NCBI GenBank assembly: GCA_963750075.1
Contig: CAVVPG010000005.1
Span: forward strand, 124,001-188,000
From: Bog-473 sp963750075
GTDB taxonomy: Bacteria > Actinomycetota > Acidimicrobiia > Acidimicrobiales > RAAP-2
Direction of reading: 5' to 3'
DNA: 64,000 nt
The notes under the pieces were generated by a model that was not told the origin of the DNA, did not search any database, and saw only the letters and a program-made list of their open reading frames with translations. The translations under genes were made by a program, and so were the position numbers. The first letter of the stretch is position 1. Each line of letters opens with the position of its first letter. This document shows positions 1-8,166 of the stretch, one piece after another.

Positions 1-622
1 CGGCGGCCGAGAGCTCGAACCCGGGTGCGAGCGCCTCGGGCCCGTCGGGTGCCAGCGCGCCGAGGCCCCCGAGCAGCCGGCGGGCCCGGTCCGACCAGCC
101 CGCCAGGTCCCACAGCCGCGCCGCCAGCGCCCGGGAGTCACCCGGCCACGCGGTCATGAGCTCGACGTCAGCGTCCAGGGAGGCGGGGAGCCCTACGGCG
201 ACGTTGGCCGGCCGCATCCAGACGCCCTCGCGCAGCTCGGCCAGGCGGGCGTAGGCCAGCGCACGCCTGCGGGCGCCACGCACCTCGGCCGTGCTGCCGC
301 TCGTCGTCACGACGGCCAGCCACCAACCGCCGTCGTAGGGAGCGGTGACGCCCGAGCGGCTCGCCGACTGGCGCGACTGGCGCGCCGCCAGGTGCCCCGC
401 CAGGCGGTAGGTGCCGGATCCGTCGGTGGTCGCCTCGCCGGCGGCGACCATCCGGCTCAGCGCGACCCGCGCCCGGTTGTCGCTGATCCCGAAGAGGCCG
501 GTGAGTCGCACGAGCTGGGCCACGGGCAGCTCGGGGGGGTCCATGCCGAGCAGCCCGCTCGCCAACACCGAGCGGGCCGTGAGCGGGGGTGACGGGCCGG
601 TGGTCACGGGGGTATTACTCAC
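1..622 (-). CDS. PaaX-family transcriptional regulator, partial (C-terminus beyond left edge)
   Basis: About 207 residues are visible and the frame is open to the window edge. An N-terminal helix-turn-helix segment (about residues 18-50, around LVRLTGLFGISDNRARVALS) is followed by the middle-domain block with R-x-G-V-W-M-R-P-A-N, which is characteristic of PaaX repressors. Known PaaX proteins repress phenylacetate or related acyl-CoA catabolism and are released by a CoA thioester. The start is GTG at 620-622. The gene is divergent from a desaturase, and a short palindrome between them suggests it controls itself and that gene. The effector cannot be read from sequence. Confidence 0.8.
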   Translation of the reverse strand, partial: MSNTPVTTGPSPPLTARSVLASGLLGMDPPELPVAQLVRLTGLFGISDNRARVALSRMVAAGEATTDGSGTYRLAGHLAARQSRQSASRSGVTAPYDGGWWLAVVTTSGSTAEVRGARRRALAYARLAELREGVWMRPANVAVGLPASLDADVELMTAWPGDSRALAARLWDLAGWSDRARRLLGGLGALAPDGPEALAPGFELSAA

Positions 623-657
623 TTGCGTCACTTGACGAATAATCGTAATATGGACCC
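623..657 (+). promoter_or_regulatory. Divergent promoter with palindromic operator before the desaturase
   Basis: The interval is AT-rich against a very GC-rich background. On the plus strand TTGCGT (623-628) and TAATAT (646-651) are separated by 17 bases, with only 6 bases from the hexamer to the ATG at 658, so the mRNA is probably leaderless. A perfect 5+5 palindrome, CGTCA-CT-TGACG (626-637), lies over the -35 end and spacer. It also sits just upstream of the divergent PaaX-like gene. This is a natural binding site for that regulator, by inference. Confidence 0.6.
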
Positions 658-1638
658 ATGGCGAGCACCATGGTGCCCGATGCAGCGGACCGGCCCGAGG
701 TCCTCCCCAGCGACCGGCTGCTGGTCAACGGCATGGCGATCCCCGAGCTGCGCAGCGACCTGCGCCGCATCGACAACCTGCGCAACGCGATCTCGGTCGC
801 CACGGTCTGGTTCTGGGTGGCCCTCATCATCGGCGGCGCCGTCTGGCTCGGCGCTTGGTGGGCCTACCTCCTCGCCTTCGTCCTCATGGGACCGATGTAC
901 GCCCGCTTCGCCATCCTCATGCACGAGGCGGCGCACAAGCTCCTCTTCACCAACAAACGGTGGAACGACTGGGTGGGCAAGTGGATCGTGGCCTATCCCG
1001 TGTTCACCCCGGTGCAGCTCTACCGCCGGGTGCACTTCGCCCACCACAAGGACGAGTTCGGGCCGGACGAGCCCGACCTCGCCTTCTACGGCCCCTATCC
1101 CTGCACGCGCCGGGCGCTGGCGCGCCGCCTCTTCCGCGACGCCGTGGGGATCAGCGGCTGGAAGAACTTCGTGCCGCTCGTCAAGAACACCCGCACCAAG
1201 CCGTTCCGGCCCATCGGCCTCTCGATCTTCGCGGTCCAAGCCGTCCTGTGGGCAGTGCTGTGGGCCGCGACCGGCCGCTGGTGGATCTACCCGCTCCTGT
1301 GGTGGCTGCCCTGGATGACCGAGTGGCGCGTCATCAACCGCCTGCGCTCCATCGCGGAGCACGGCGGCATGGAGCGCAGCCCGGACCGCCGCGCCACGAC
1401 GCACAACGTGCGCCAGTCGCTGCTCGCGCGCTTCTGGATCGTCCCCTACAACACCGGCTGGCATCTGGCCCACCACGTCGACATGGGCGTGCCCTGGCGC
1501 AACCTCCCCGCCTACCACGCCGAGCTCGAGCAGGCGGGTTACATCACCGACGCCATCACGTATGCGAGCTACTGGGCGCTGTGGAAGGCGCTCTCGAGCG
1601 CGGACGAGGCGACGGAGGTACGTCCCGCGGCCACCTGA
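658..1638 (+). CDS. Membrane fatty acid desaturase
   Basis: A 326-residue integral-membrane diiron enzyme of the fatty acid desaturase superfamily. The three histidine boxes are present: HEAAH (89-93), HFAHH (126-130) and HLAHH (269-273), plus an S-I-A-E-H-G-G block near 231-237. Hydrophobic spans lie at about 48-80 and 188-220. The family inserts double bonds, or in relatives hydroxyl groups, into acyl or alkyl chains using O2 and an external electron donor. No ferredoxin or reductase partner is adjacent. The ATG at 658 follows a -10 hexamer by 6 bases. Substrate and regiochemistry are not determinable. Confidence 0.88.
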   Translation: MASTMVPDAADRPEVLPSDRLLVNGMAIPELRSDLRRIDNLRNAISVATVWFWVALIIGGAVWLGAWWAYLLAFVLMGPMYARFAILMHEAAHKLLFTNKRWNDWVGKWIVAYPVFTPVQLYRRVHFAHHKDEFGPDEPDLAFYGPYPCTRRALARRLFRDAVGISGWKNFVPLVKNTRTKPFRPIGLSIFAVQAVLWAVLWAATGRWWIYPLLWWLPWMTEWRVINRLRSIAEHGGMERSPDRRATTHNVRQSLLARFWIVPYNTGWHLAHHVDMGVPWRNLPAYHAELEQAGYITDAITYASYWALWKALSSADEATEVRPAAT

Positions 1639-1681
1639 CCCGCGGGGAGGGCGGGCTGCCGCCGATGGTTAGGGTCATGTC

Positions 1682-2461
1682 GTGAGCGCCGCCCTGCTTC
1701 CCGTCGTCTTCGTGGGCCACGGGAGCCCGATGAACGCGCTGGAGCGCAATCGCTACACCGAGGCCTGGGCGGCACTGGGAGCCGCCGTGCCGGCGCCGCG
1801 GGCCGTCCTCGCCATCTCGGCGCACTGGTACACCAACGCCACCGCCGTCACCGCCATGGAGAGCCCGCGCACGATCCACGACTTCTTCGGCTTCCCCGAC
1901 CGGCTCTTCGCGACGCAGTACCCGTGCCCGGGTGCGCCCGACGTGGCCGCGGAGGTGGCCGAGGTCGTCGCGCCACACTGGGTCGGGCTCGACCACGACA
2001 GCTGGGGCATCGACCACGGGACCTGGTCGGTGCTGACCCACGTCTACCCGGAGGCGGACGTCCCCGTCGTCCAGCTCGCGATCAACGCCCTGCAGCCGCT
2101 CGACTACCACCTCGACCTCGCGGCGCGGCTCGCGCCGCTGCGCGAGCGGGGTGTGCTGATCGTGGCCAGCGGGAACGTCGTCCACAACCTGGGTCAGATC
2201 GACTGGGCCCGTCCCGAGACCGGGTTCGACTGGGCGCAGCGCTTCGACGAGGAGTCCCGCCGCGTCGTCGTCGACGCGCCGGCCGACGTGCTCATGCTGG
2301 AGCAGCATCCCGACTACCCGCTCGCCGTGCCGACGCCGGACCACTTCATCCCGCTCGTGTACTTCGCCGGCGTCGCCGCGGCGAACGGGCAACGTCACCC
2401 TGAGGTGCTGATCGACGGGTACGCCTACGGTTCCCTGTCGATGACGTGCTTCACGGCGTAG
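1682..2461 (+). CDS. ygiD: DODA/YgiD-type extradiol ring-cleavage dioxygenase
   Basis: A 259-residue LigB-superfamily protein. The N-terminal V-G-H-G-S-P-M-N-A-L block (11-20) is the signature of the YgiD/DODA family, and the ISAHWY segment (about 43-48) supplies another metal-ligand histidine. These enzymes open catechol-type rings such as DOPA using non-haem metal. The start is GTG at 1682, six bases after a TAGGGT hexamer (1670-1675) and with no Shine-Dalgarno, so probably leaderless. The 3' end overlaps the convergent DUF2461 gene by 11 bases. The physiological substrate is unknown. Confidence 0.85.
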   Translation: MSAALLPVVFVGHGSPMNALERNRYTEAWAALGAAVPAPRAVLAISAHWYTNATAVTAMESPRTIHDFFGFPDRLFATQYPCPGAPDVAAEVAEVVAPHWVGLDHDSWGIDHGTWSVLTHVYPEADVPVVQLAINALQPLDYHLDLAARLAPLRERGVLIVASGNVVHNLGQIDWARPETGFDWAQRFDEESRRVVVDAPADVLMLEQHPDYPLAVPTPDHFIPLVYFAGVAAANGQRHPEVLIDGYAYGSLSMTCFTA

Positions 2462-3173
2462 CCGCCGGCCGAAGCGCCGACGACCGCCCGGCGCCCCGGC
2501 CGTTGCGCCCGGACTCCGCCTCGACGTCCTCGGCCGGGCCGACGTGCGTGTCGAGCCAGGCCAGGAGCGGGCCGGCGGCGCGCAGGACGTCGACGACGCG
2601 CTTCTTCGCCCCGGCGGTCCCGAGCCAGGACGCGACCGGCCACGCCTTCATGGCCACGAGGCCCTTGTGGCGGAGCAGCTCCACCCGGGGGTGGTCCTTG
2701 GGATACCCCCGCGGCGACGTCTTCAGGGCCTCCATCGCGGTCACCTCCAGGCGGGCCTTCCGGAGTGCCGCCACGACGGACTCGAGCCGGAGCCCCGAGC
2801 GGTCGGCCGCCACCGCGGCTCGGTAGCGCTCGAGCTGGTCGGGGGCCATGTGGTACATGCCCGCGCCCGCCATCAAGCCGCCGGCCGAGAGCTGCACGTA
2901 GCCGTCCCCGATCATGGCGGCGATGGCGGTCTTGTAGGGCGACTTGTCGTGGCTGAAGCGCGTGTCACGGTACGGGCGGAACAGGCGGGCGTCACCGAAC
3001 TCGGGGGCCAGCTCGGCGAGCAACGCCTCCATCGGCGCCTTGACGTCGCGTTCGTACACCTCCTTGTGGTCCAGCCAGTACGCCTTCGAATTGTCCGCCT
3101 CGAGCCCGTCGTAGAAGTCCAGCGCGCCGTCGGGCCAGCCCTTGAACGTCACGGGCGCGACGCTACCGGACAC
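2451..3173 (-). CDS. DUF2461 (TIGR02453) family protein
   Basis: A 240-residue protein matching the DUF2461 pattern: an aromatic F-Y-D-G-L segment with N-S-K near the N-terminus, then R-P-Y-R-D-T-R-F-S-x-D-K-S-P-Y-K-T (about 67-83). The family is widespread and soluble, and its biochemical role is unassigned. The start is GTG at 3171-3173, with a second in-frame GTG at 3150-3152 also possible. It converges on the dioxygenase gene with an 11-base overlap, so no terminator fits between them. The 167-base divergent spacer to the transporter (3174-3340) holds nothing I can assign. Confidence 0.85.
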   Translation of the reverse strand: MSGSVAPVTFKGWPDGALDFYDGLEADNSKAYWLDHKEVYERDVKAPMEALLAELAPEFGDARLFRPYRDTRFSHDKSPYKTAIAAMIGDGYVQLSAGGLMAGAGMYHMAPDQLERYRAAVAADRSGLRLESVVAALRKARLEVTAMEALKTSPRGYPKDHPRVELLRHKGLVAMKAWPVASWLGTAGAKKRVVDVLRAAGPLLAWLDTHVGPAEDVEAESGRNGRGAGRSSALRPAATP

Positions 3174-3340
3174 CCGGCGTTCGTCAGCGGTGCAGCACCA
3201 GCATCTCGCTCGTCGTCCGCCGCGGGCAGAACCCCGACGGCAGCGCCCGCTGCGCCTCCATGGCCGGACGGCCCACCCGGTCGGCCCGACATCGGGGTTT
3301 CCCGGGCGCCGCGCCGGGGCACAGACGGACGGTGCGCGGC

Positions 3341-4501
3341 ATGGACACGCGGGAGCGGAGGACGACGCCGCGGTCGCTCGGATGGGGCCTGGCCCTGCTC
3401 GGCTGCGCTGCCCTGGTCGCGGCCGTCGTGCTCGCCCCGCACGACGCCCGGGCGGCGGCGGCCCAGGTGTGGCCGCCCTTCGTCCTCGTGTCGGGCTTGC
3501 TCCTCGTCGGCCTCGTCGCGCACGAGGACGGCCTCTTCGCAGCCGGCGGCCGCGCGCTCGCCCGGGCCGCCCCCGGCGGCCTGACGCTGTACGCGGGGAC
3601 GGTGGCCCTCGTCGTCAGCGTGACCACGCTGCTGAACCTCGACACCTCCGTCACCTTCTTGACCCCGGTGCTCGTCTTCGCCGCCCGCAGCAGGGGCGAG
3701 GACGAGGCTCCGCTGATGTACGCCTGCCTGCTCCTGTCCAACGCGGGCTCGCTGCTGCTCCCCGGGTCGAACCTGACGAACCTGATCGTGCTCGGCCACC
3801 TCCACCTCTCGGGTCGCGCCTTCTTCGCCCACATGGCGCCGGCCGGGCTCGCGGCCGCCGCGGTGACCGCCGTCGTGGTCGGTGCCGTCCACCACCGCGC
3901 GCTCCGCACCACGATCACCCCGACGGCCGAGCCCGAGCGCCCGGTGCTCGGCGCGGGGCTGATCGGCGTGGCGGCGGTGACGGTGCTCGTCGTCGTCCTC
4001 CGCTCCCCCGCTCTCCCGGTGGCGGCCGTCGGCGTCGGCGTGATGGCGTTCAGGTCGTTGCGCGGGCCCGGCTCCGGCACCTCGCCCCGCGCCGCCCTGC
4101 GCGTCCTCGGCGTCCCGGTGCTCGTCGGCCTCTTCGGGGCCGCGGTGGCGCTGGGGGCGCTCGGCCGGACGTGGTCGGGGCCGGCCGCGCTGCTCGCGCA
4201 CCTCGACCTCTGGGGAACGGCCGCGCTCGGGGCACTCGCCAGCGTCCTGGTGAACAACCTGCCGGCGGCATCGCTCCTGGCGGCCCGCCGGCCGCCCCAC
4301 CCGTTCGCTCTGATGGTGGGGCTCAACGTGGGCCCGAACCTGTTCGTGACCGGGTCGCTGGCCTGGGTCCTGTGGCTCCGCGCGGCAAGGACGGCCGGAG
4401 CCCGCCCGAGCGTCGCGCGGGCCGGCCTGCTCGGCCTGGCCAGCATGCCCCTCTCGATCGCCGCCGCCGTGGGCGTGCTCGCCCTCGAGGGGCTCCACTG
4501 A
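3341..4501 (+). CDS. ArsB/NhaD-superfamily (ion transporter) membrane protein
   Basis: About 386 residues from the ATG at 3341. The frame is open further upstream, but that extension is arginine-rich and unlike a transporter. Roughly ten hydrophobic segments are seen. The LLNLDTSVTFLTPVLV block and the following NAGSLLLPGSNLTNLIVL block match the paired conserved loops of ArsB-type arsenite or anion permeases, and VNNLPAASLLA repeats the pattern in the second half. Known members export arsenite, exchange Na+/H+ or carry dicarboxylates. No arsR, arsC or arsA operon partner is nearby, so arsenic specificity is not supported. Confidence 0.75.
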   Translation: MDTRERRTTPRSLGWGLALLGCAALVAAVVLAPHDARAAAAQVWPPFVLVSGLLLVGLVAHEDGLFAAGGRALARAAPGGLTLYAGTVALVVSVTTLLNLDTSVTFLTPVLVFAARSRGEDEAPLMYACLLLSNAGSLLLPGSNLTNLIVLGHLHLSGRAFFAHMAPAGLAAAAVTAVVVGAVHHRALRTTITPTAEPERPVLGAGLIGVAAVTVLVVVLRSPALPVAAVGVGVMAFRSLRGPGSGTSPRAALRVLGVPVLVGLFGAAVALGALGRTWSGPAALLAHLDLWGTAALGALASVLVNNLPAASLLAARRPPHPFALMVGLNVGPNLFVTGSLAWVLWLRAARTAGARPSVARAGLLGLASMPLSIAAAVGVLALEGLH

Positions 4502-4505
4502 GCCG

Positions 4506-5477
4506 CTACGGCGACTCGGCCTCGCCGCCGGTCTCGACCCCGAGCGCGCGGCGCAGCACCAGGGCCGCCTCGCGCTGGGACCGCCGGGACACGGCGGCGG
4601 TCGTGACCAGCGCGGAGCCGTGGAACGTCCCGGGGAACTGGTGGAGCTCGACCGACACGCCGGCGTGCAGCAGGCCGAGCGCGTAGGCGATCCCCTCGTC
4701 GCGCAAGGGGTCGTTCTCGGCCGTCGAGATGTAGGCGGGCGGCAGCCCGCTGAGGTCGGTCGCACGAGACGGCGCCGCGAGGGCCGGGACGTCGGGTGCG
4801 CCCCACAGATCCCCCAGGTAGGCCGTCCAGCTCTGGACCGCCAGCGGCCGGTTCCACAGCGGCGAGTCGACGAACCGCTGCATGGAGGGCGTCTCCAGCC
4901 GGTCGTCGAGCTCGGGGATCTGGAGCAACTGGAAGCAGAGGGGCGGCCCGCCGAGATCGCGGGCGAGCAGGGCCACCGCGGCGGACAGGCCTCCTCCGGC
5001 GCTCGCGCCGACCACGGCCACGCGGCCGGGGTCGACGCCCAACGCGCCGGCCTCGCCGTGCAGCCAGGTGAGCGCGGCATAGCAGTCGTGCAGAGCGGCC
5101 GGGTAGGGGTGCTCGGGCGCGAGGCGGTAGTCCACCGACACCACGACCGCGCCGGCGTCGGCCGCCACCAGGACCGCCCCGAGGTGCTCGGTCTCGACGC
5201 TCCCGATCATGAACCCGCCCCCGTGGATGAACACGATGCCCGGCACCGTCGCGGCGCCCGCGCCGGCGGAGTGCGGCCGGTACACCCGTACCGGCACGTC
5301 GGGGTCGCCCTCCCACCCGGGGATGAGGCGGTCGTGAATCTCGAGGGCCTCCGCCTCGGGCAGCTCGATCCGTATCTGGGCGATCATCTCCTCGAAGGCG
5401 GCACGCGCCGCCGCCAGGTCGCTGAGGTCGAACGCGGGTATCAGGTCGACGAACGCCGCGAGCTCCGGGTCGATCAT
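4506..5477 (-). CDS. Alpha/beta hydrolase, hormone-sensitive-lipase family esterase
   Basis: 323 residues from the ATG at 5475-5477, which follows a GGAGG ribosome site. The HGGGF oxyanion motif is at 85-89 and the nucleophile elbow G-A-S-A-G is centred on Ser159. A later N-D-P-L-R-D-E-G segment (acid) and F-P-G-T-F-H-G (histidine) complete the triad. Such enzymes hydrolyse short- to medium-chain esters in the cytosol. The frame stays open upstream across the SDR gene, but the ribosome site and family length fix this start. It lies 35 bases downstream of the SDR gene, so co-transcription is likely. Confidence 0.88.
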   Translation of the reverse strand: MIDPELAAFVDLIPAFDLSDLAAARAAFEEMIAQIRIELPEAEALEIHDRLIPGWEGDPDVPVRVYRPHSAGAGAATVPGIVFIHGGGFMIGSVETEHLGAVLVAADAGAVVVSVDYRLAPEHPYPAALHDCYAALTWLHGEAGALGVDPGRVAVVGASAGGGLSAAVALLARDLGGPPLCFQLLQIPELDDRLETPSMQRFVDSPLWNRPLAVQSWTAYLGDLWGAPDVPALAAPSRATDLSGLPPAYISTAENDPLRDEGIAYALGLLHAGVSVELHQFPGTFHGSALVTTAAVSRRSQREAALVLRRALGVETGGEAESP

Positions 5478-5512
5478 GGTGAGTCCTCCCCCTTCGGGCC
5501 GGCGCGCGCCGA

Positions 5513-6295
5513 CTACTTCGGCTGCATCCGGATGCCGGCGTCGAGGCGGATCGATTCGGCGTTCATGTACGAGTTGGAGAGCAGCTCCACGGCGAGCGTG
5601 GCGAACTCGGTCGGGCGGCCGAGACGGTGCGGGAACAGCACGTCCTGGGCGAGCTTGCCCTTGAACGCCTCCGAACCCTCCCCGGAGCCGTAGATCGGGG
5701 TGTCGATGAGCCCCGGCAGAATGGTGTTGACCCGGATGCCGACGACGGCCAGGTCGCGCGCGACCGGGAGGGTCATGCCGACGACGCCGCCTTTCGAGGA
5801 GGAGTACGCGGCCTGCCCGATCTGCCCGTCCTCGGCGGCCACGGACGCCGTGTTGACGATCGCACCGCGGGCGCCGTCGGCGTCCGGCTCGTTCAGGCTC
5901 ATTTTGGTGGCGGCCAACCGCACGCAGTTGAAGGTGCCGATGAGATTGATCTCGATCACTCTGCGGTACAGGTCGAGGTCGTGCGCCGAGGCGTAGTCGC
6001 CGTCCTTGCCGATGGTGCGGGTGGCCCATCCGATCCCGGCACAGTTCACCAGCGACTTGAGCGGCGCCATCTCCATGGCGGCGTCGACGGCGGTGACGAC
6101 CTGCTCGGGGTTGGTGACGTCGGTCGGGACGAAGAGGCCGCCGATCTCCTTGGCCAGCGGTGCCCCCTTGTCCTCCTGGACCGCAAGGTCCGCGACCACG
6201 ACGTGGACGCCCCGCTCGGCCAGCAGGCGCGCGGTGGCCTCGCCCAGTCCAGACGCTCCGCCCGTGACGATTGCCGACGTGCCGTTGAGATCCAT
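5513..6295 (-). CDS. SDR-family NAD(P)-dependent dehydrogenase (type-2 3-hydroxyacyl-CoA dehydrogenase-like)
   Basis: 260 residues from the ATG at 6293-6295, preceded by AGGAG. The cofactor motif T-G-G-A-S-G-L-G lies near the N-terminus. N-C-A-G-I-G, the catalytic Ser in V-N-T-A-S-V-A and the Y-S-S-S-K pair follow in classical SDR order. The N-terminal MDLNGTSAIVTGG start and overall pattern resemble HSD17B10-like 3-hydroxyacyl-CoA dehydrogenases, which oxidise beta-hydroxyacyl-CoA in beta-oxidation. It is the first gene of a likely two-gene unit with the esterase. Substrate assignment is inference from overall resemblance. Confidence 0.85.
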   Translation of the reverse strand: MDLNGTSAIVTGGASGLGEATARLLAERGVHVVVADLAVQEDKGAPLAKEIGGLFVPTDVTNPEQVVTAVDAAMEMAPLKSLVNCAGIGWATRTIGKDGDYASAHDLDLYRRVIEINLIGTFNCVRLAATKMSLNEPDADGARGAIVNTASVAAEDGQIGQAAYSSSKGGVVGMTLPVARDLAVVGIRVNTILPGLIDTPIYGSGEGSEAFKGKLAQDVLFPHRLGRPTEFATLAVELLSNSYMNAESIRLDAGIRMQPK

Positions 6296-6389
6296 CTTCG
6301 CTGTGACTCCTCGTGGGACTGGGGTGTGGGCTTCGACGGCCCGGCGCACCCGACGTGCCGGGAGAGGATAGGGGCCGTTCCGGACCCGG

Positions 6390-8111
6390 TCACATCTGCT
6401 CGGGGGCCTCCACGCCGAGCAGGGAAAGCCCCCGCTCGAGCACCTTCGCGGTCAGGTCGCTCAGCCCGAGGCGCGAGGCGCGCACGCTCTCGTCGTCGAC
6501 CAGGACCCGGCAGGCCTCGTAGAACCCGGTGAAGGCCGTGGCCAGATCGAAGAGGTACGCGCACAGCTTCGAGGGGCTGTAGGTCTCCGCGGTCGCCTCG
6601 ACGGCCTCGGCGAAGCGCAGCAGGTGGAGGGCGAGGGCGCGCTCCTCGGGCTCGCCCAGGTGGGGCGGCGACCCCGGCGGGGGCGGCGCGGCCCCGCCGC
6701 GCCGGAAGATGGAGCGGATGCGTGCGTGGGCGTATTGCAGGTACGGCCCCGTGTCGCCCTCGAATGCGAGCATCCGGTCCCAGTCGAACACGTAGTCGCG
6801 CATCCGCTCCGTGGACAGGTCGGCGTACTTGACCGCGCCGATGCCGAGCGCGTGCGCGGTGGCGGCCTGCTTCTCCGGCGACAGGTCGCTGGAGCGCTCC
6901 TTCAGCGCGGCCTCGGCCCGCTCGATCCCCTCCCGCAGCAGGTCGACGAGGCGGTCGGAGCCACCGCTGCGGCTGGCCAGCTTCTTGCCGTCGGTGCCGA
7001 GCACGAGGCCGAACGCGACGTGGACGGCGGCCGCGTCGTCGGGCAGGTAGCCGGCCAGGGCGGCCACGGCGAAGACCAGGCGGAGGTGCAGCGACTGCTC
7101 GGCGCCCACGACGTAGACGAGCCGGGTGGCCCCGACCCGCCCGGTGCGGTCGCGCACGCAGGCGAGGTCGGTCGCGGGATAACCGTAGCCCCCGTCCGAC
7201 TTGCGCACGATGAGCGGCAGCGGCTCGCCATGGCGGTTCTCGAACCCGGGGGGGAACACGCACAGCGCGCCGTCGTCCTCGACGAGGATGCCCCGGGCGT
7301 CGAGCTCGTCGACCACCACGGGCAGGAGGGGGTTGTAGAAGCTCTCCCCCACCGTGTCCTCCGGGGTCAGGAGCACGCCGAGAAGGTCGTAGACCTCGCG
7401 GGCGTGGCGCATCGACTCGGCGACGAAGATCCGCCACAGCCGCAGCGTCTCGGCGTCGCCGCTCTGCAGCAGCACGACGCGTCGGCGACTGCGCTCGGCG
7501 AACGTCGCATCGGCGTCGAACTGCCGGCGCGCCGCTGCGTAGAACTCGTTGAGGTCCCGCACGCTGAACGACTCGGCGTCCGCCGCCCCGCCGACGTCGA
7601 TCAGGTGCTCGATGAGCATGCCGAAAGGCGTGCCCCAGTCGCCGATGTGGTTCTCCCTCTTCACGTCGTGGCCCAGGTACCCGAGCACGCGGGCCAGCGC
7701 GTCGCCGATCAGGGTGCTCCGCAGGTGGCCGACGTGCATCTCCTTGGCCACGTTCGGTGCCGAGTAGTCGATGACGATCGTCTCCGGCTCCGCCACCACC
7801 GGCACGCCCAGCCGCGGGTCGGCGGAGAGCGCCGCCACCTGTGCCGCGACGAAGTCGTCCGACAGCGTCAGGTTGATGAAGCCCGGACCGCTGACCGTCA
7901 CCTCCGAGCAAATGTCGCCCAGGTCGGCCGCCGCCACGACCTCGTCGGCCACCTGCCGCGGCTGGCGGCCCAGCTGCTTGGCCAGGGCCAGGGCGCCGTT
8001 CGCCTGGAAGTCGGCGCGCTCGGACGCCCGCAGCACCGGGTCCGCCCCGGGCGCCACGGTGGCGAAGGCGGCCTGCAGGCGCTGCAGGAGGACGCTGGAG
8101 GCGTCGGGCAT
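6390..8111 (-). CDS. argS: Arginyl-tRNA synthetase
   Basis: A 573-residue class I aminoacyl-tRNA synthetase that charges tRNA-Arg with arginine. The N-terminal additional domain (about 1-110) precedes the HIGH-type motif in V-A-K-E-M-H-V-G-H-L-R-S-T. A KMSKS-like K-K-L-A-S-R-S-G follows in the second half, and the C-terminal DALR anticodon-binding domain ends the protein. The length is normal for bacterial ArgS. The start is ATG at 8109-8111. The 55-base gap to the upstream gene contains a short CCGTG/CACGG hairpin but nothing else recognisable. Confidence 0.95.
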   Translation of the reverse strand: MPDASSVLLQRLQAAFATVAPGADPVLRASERADFQANGALALAKQLGRQPRQVADEVVAAADLGDICSEVTVSGPGFINLTLSDDFVAAQVAALSADPRLGVPVVAEPETIVIDYSAPNVAKEMHVGHLRSTLIGDALARVLGYLGHDVKRENHIGDWGTPFGMLIEHLIDVGGAADAESFSVRDLNEFYAAARRQFDADATFAERSRRRVVLLQSGDAETLRLWRIFVAESMRHAREVYDLLGVLLTPEDTVGESFYNPLLPVVVDELDARGILVEDDGALCVFPPGFENRHGEPLPLIVRKSDGGYGYPATDLACVRDRTGRVGATRLVYVVGAEQSLHLRLVFAVAALAGYLPDDAAAVHVAFGLVLGTDGKKLASRSGGSDRLVDLLREGIERAEAALKERSSDLSPEKQAATAHALGIGAVKYADLSTERMRDYVFDWDRMLAFEGDTGPYLQYAHARIRSIFRRGGAAPPPPGSPPHLGEPEERALALHLLRFAEAVEATAETYSPSKLCAYLFDLATAFTGFYEACRVLVDDESVRASRLGLSDLTAKVLERGLSLLGVEAPEQM

Positions 8112-8166
8112 CCCTCATTCTCGCACGACCGGCGGGCCGTGATCCCCGGGCCACGGGGTGTGGGCG

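Noticed and set aside
3184..3260. 25-codon frame on the minus strand before DUF2461
   Set aside because: It has an ATG and a stop but no ribosome site or recognisable feature, and is likely chance.
3341..4501. Arsenic resistance system from the ArsB-like transporter plus ArsA-like ATPases
   Set aside because: The genes are 35 kb apart with no arsR or arsC. The ATPase pair matches the non-arsenic mycobacterial pair.
3149..5316. Very long open frames antisense to the transporter and esterase genes (over 600 codons)
   Set aside because: They are Arg/Pro/Gly-rich with no domain. They arise because high-GC codon bias removes stops from other frames.
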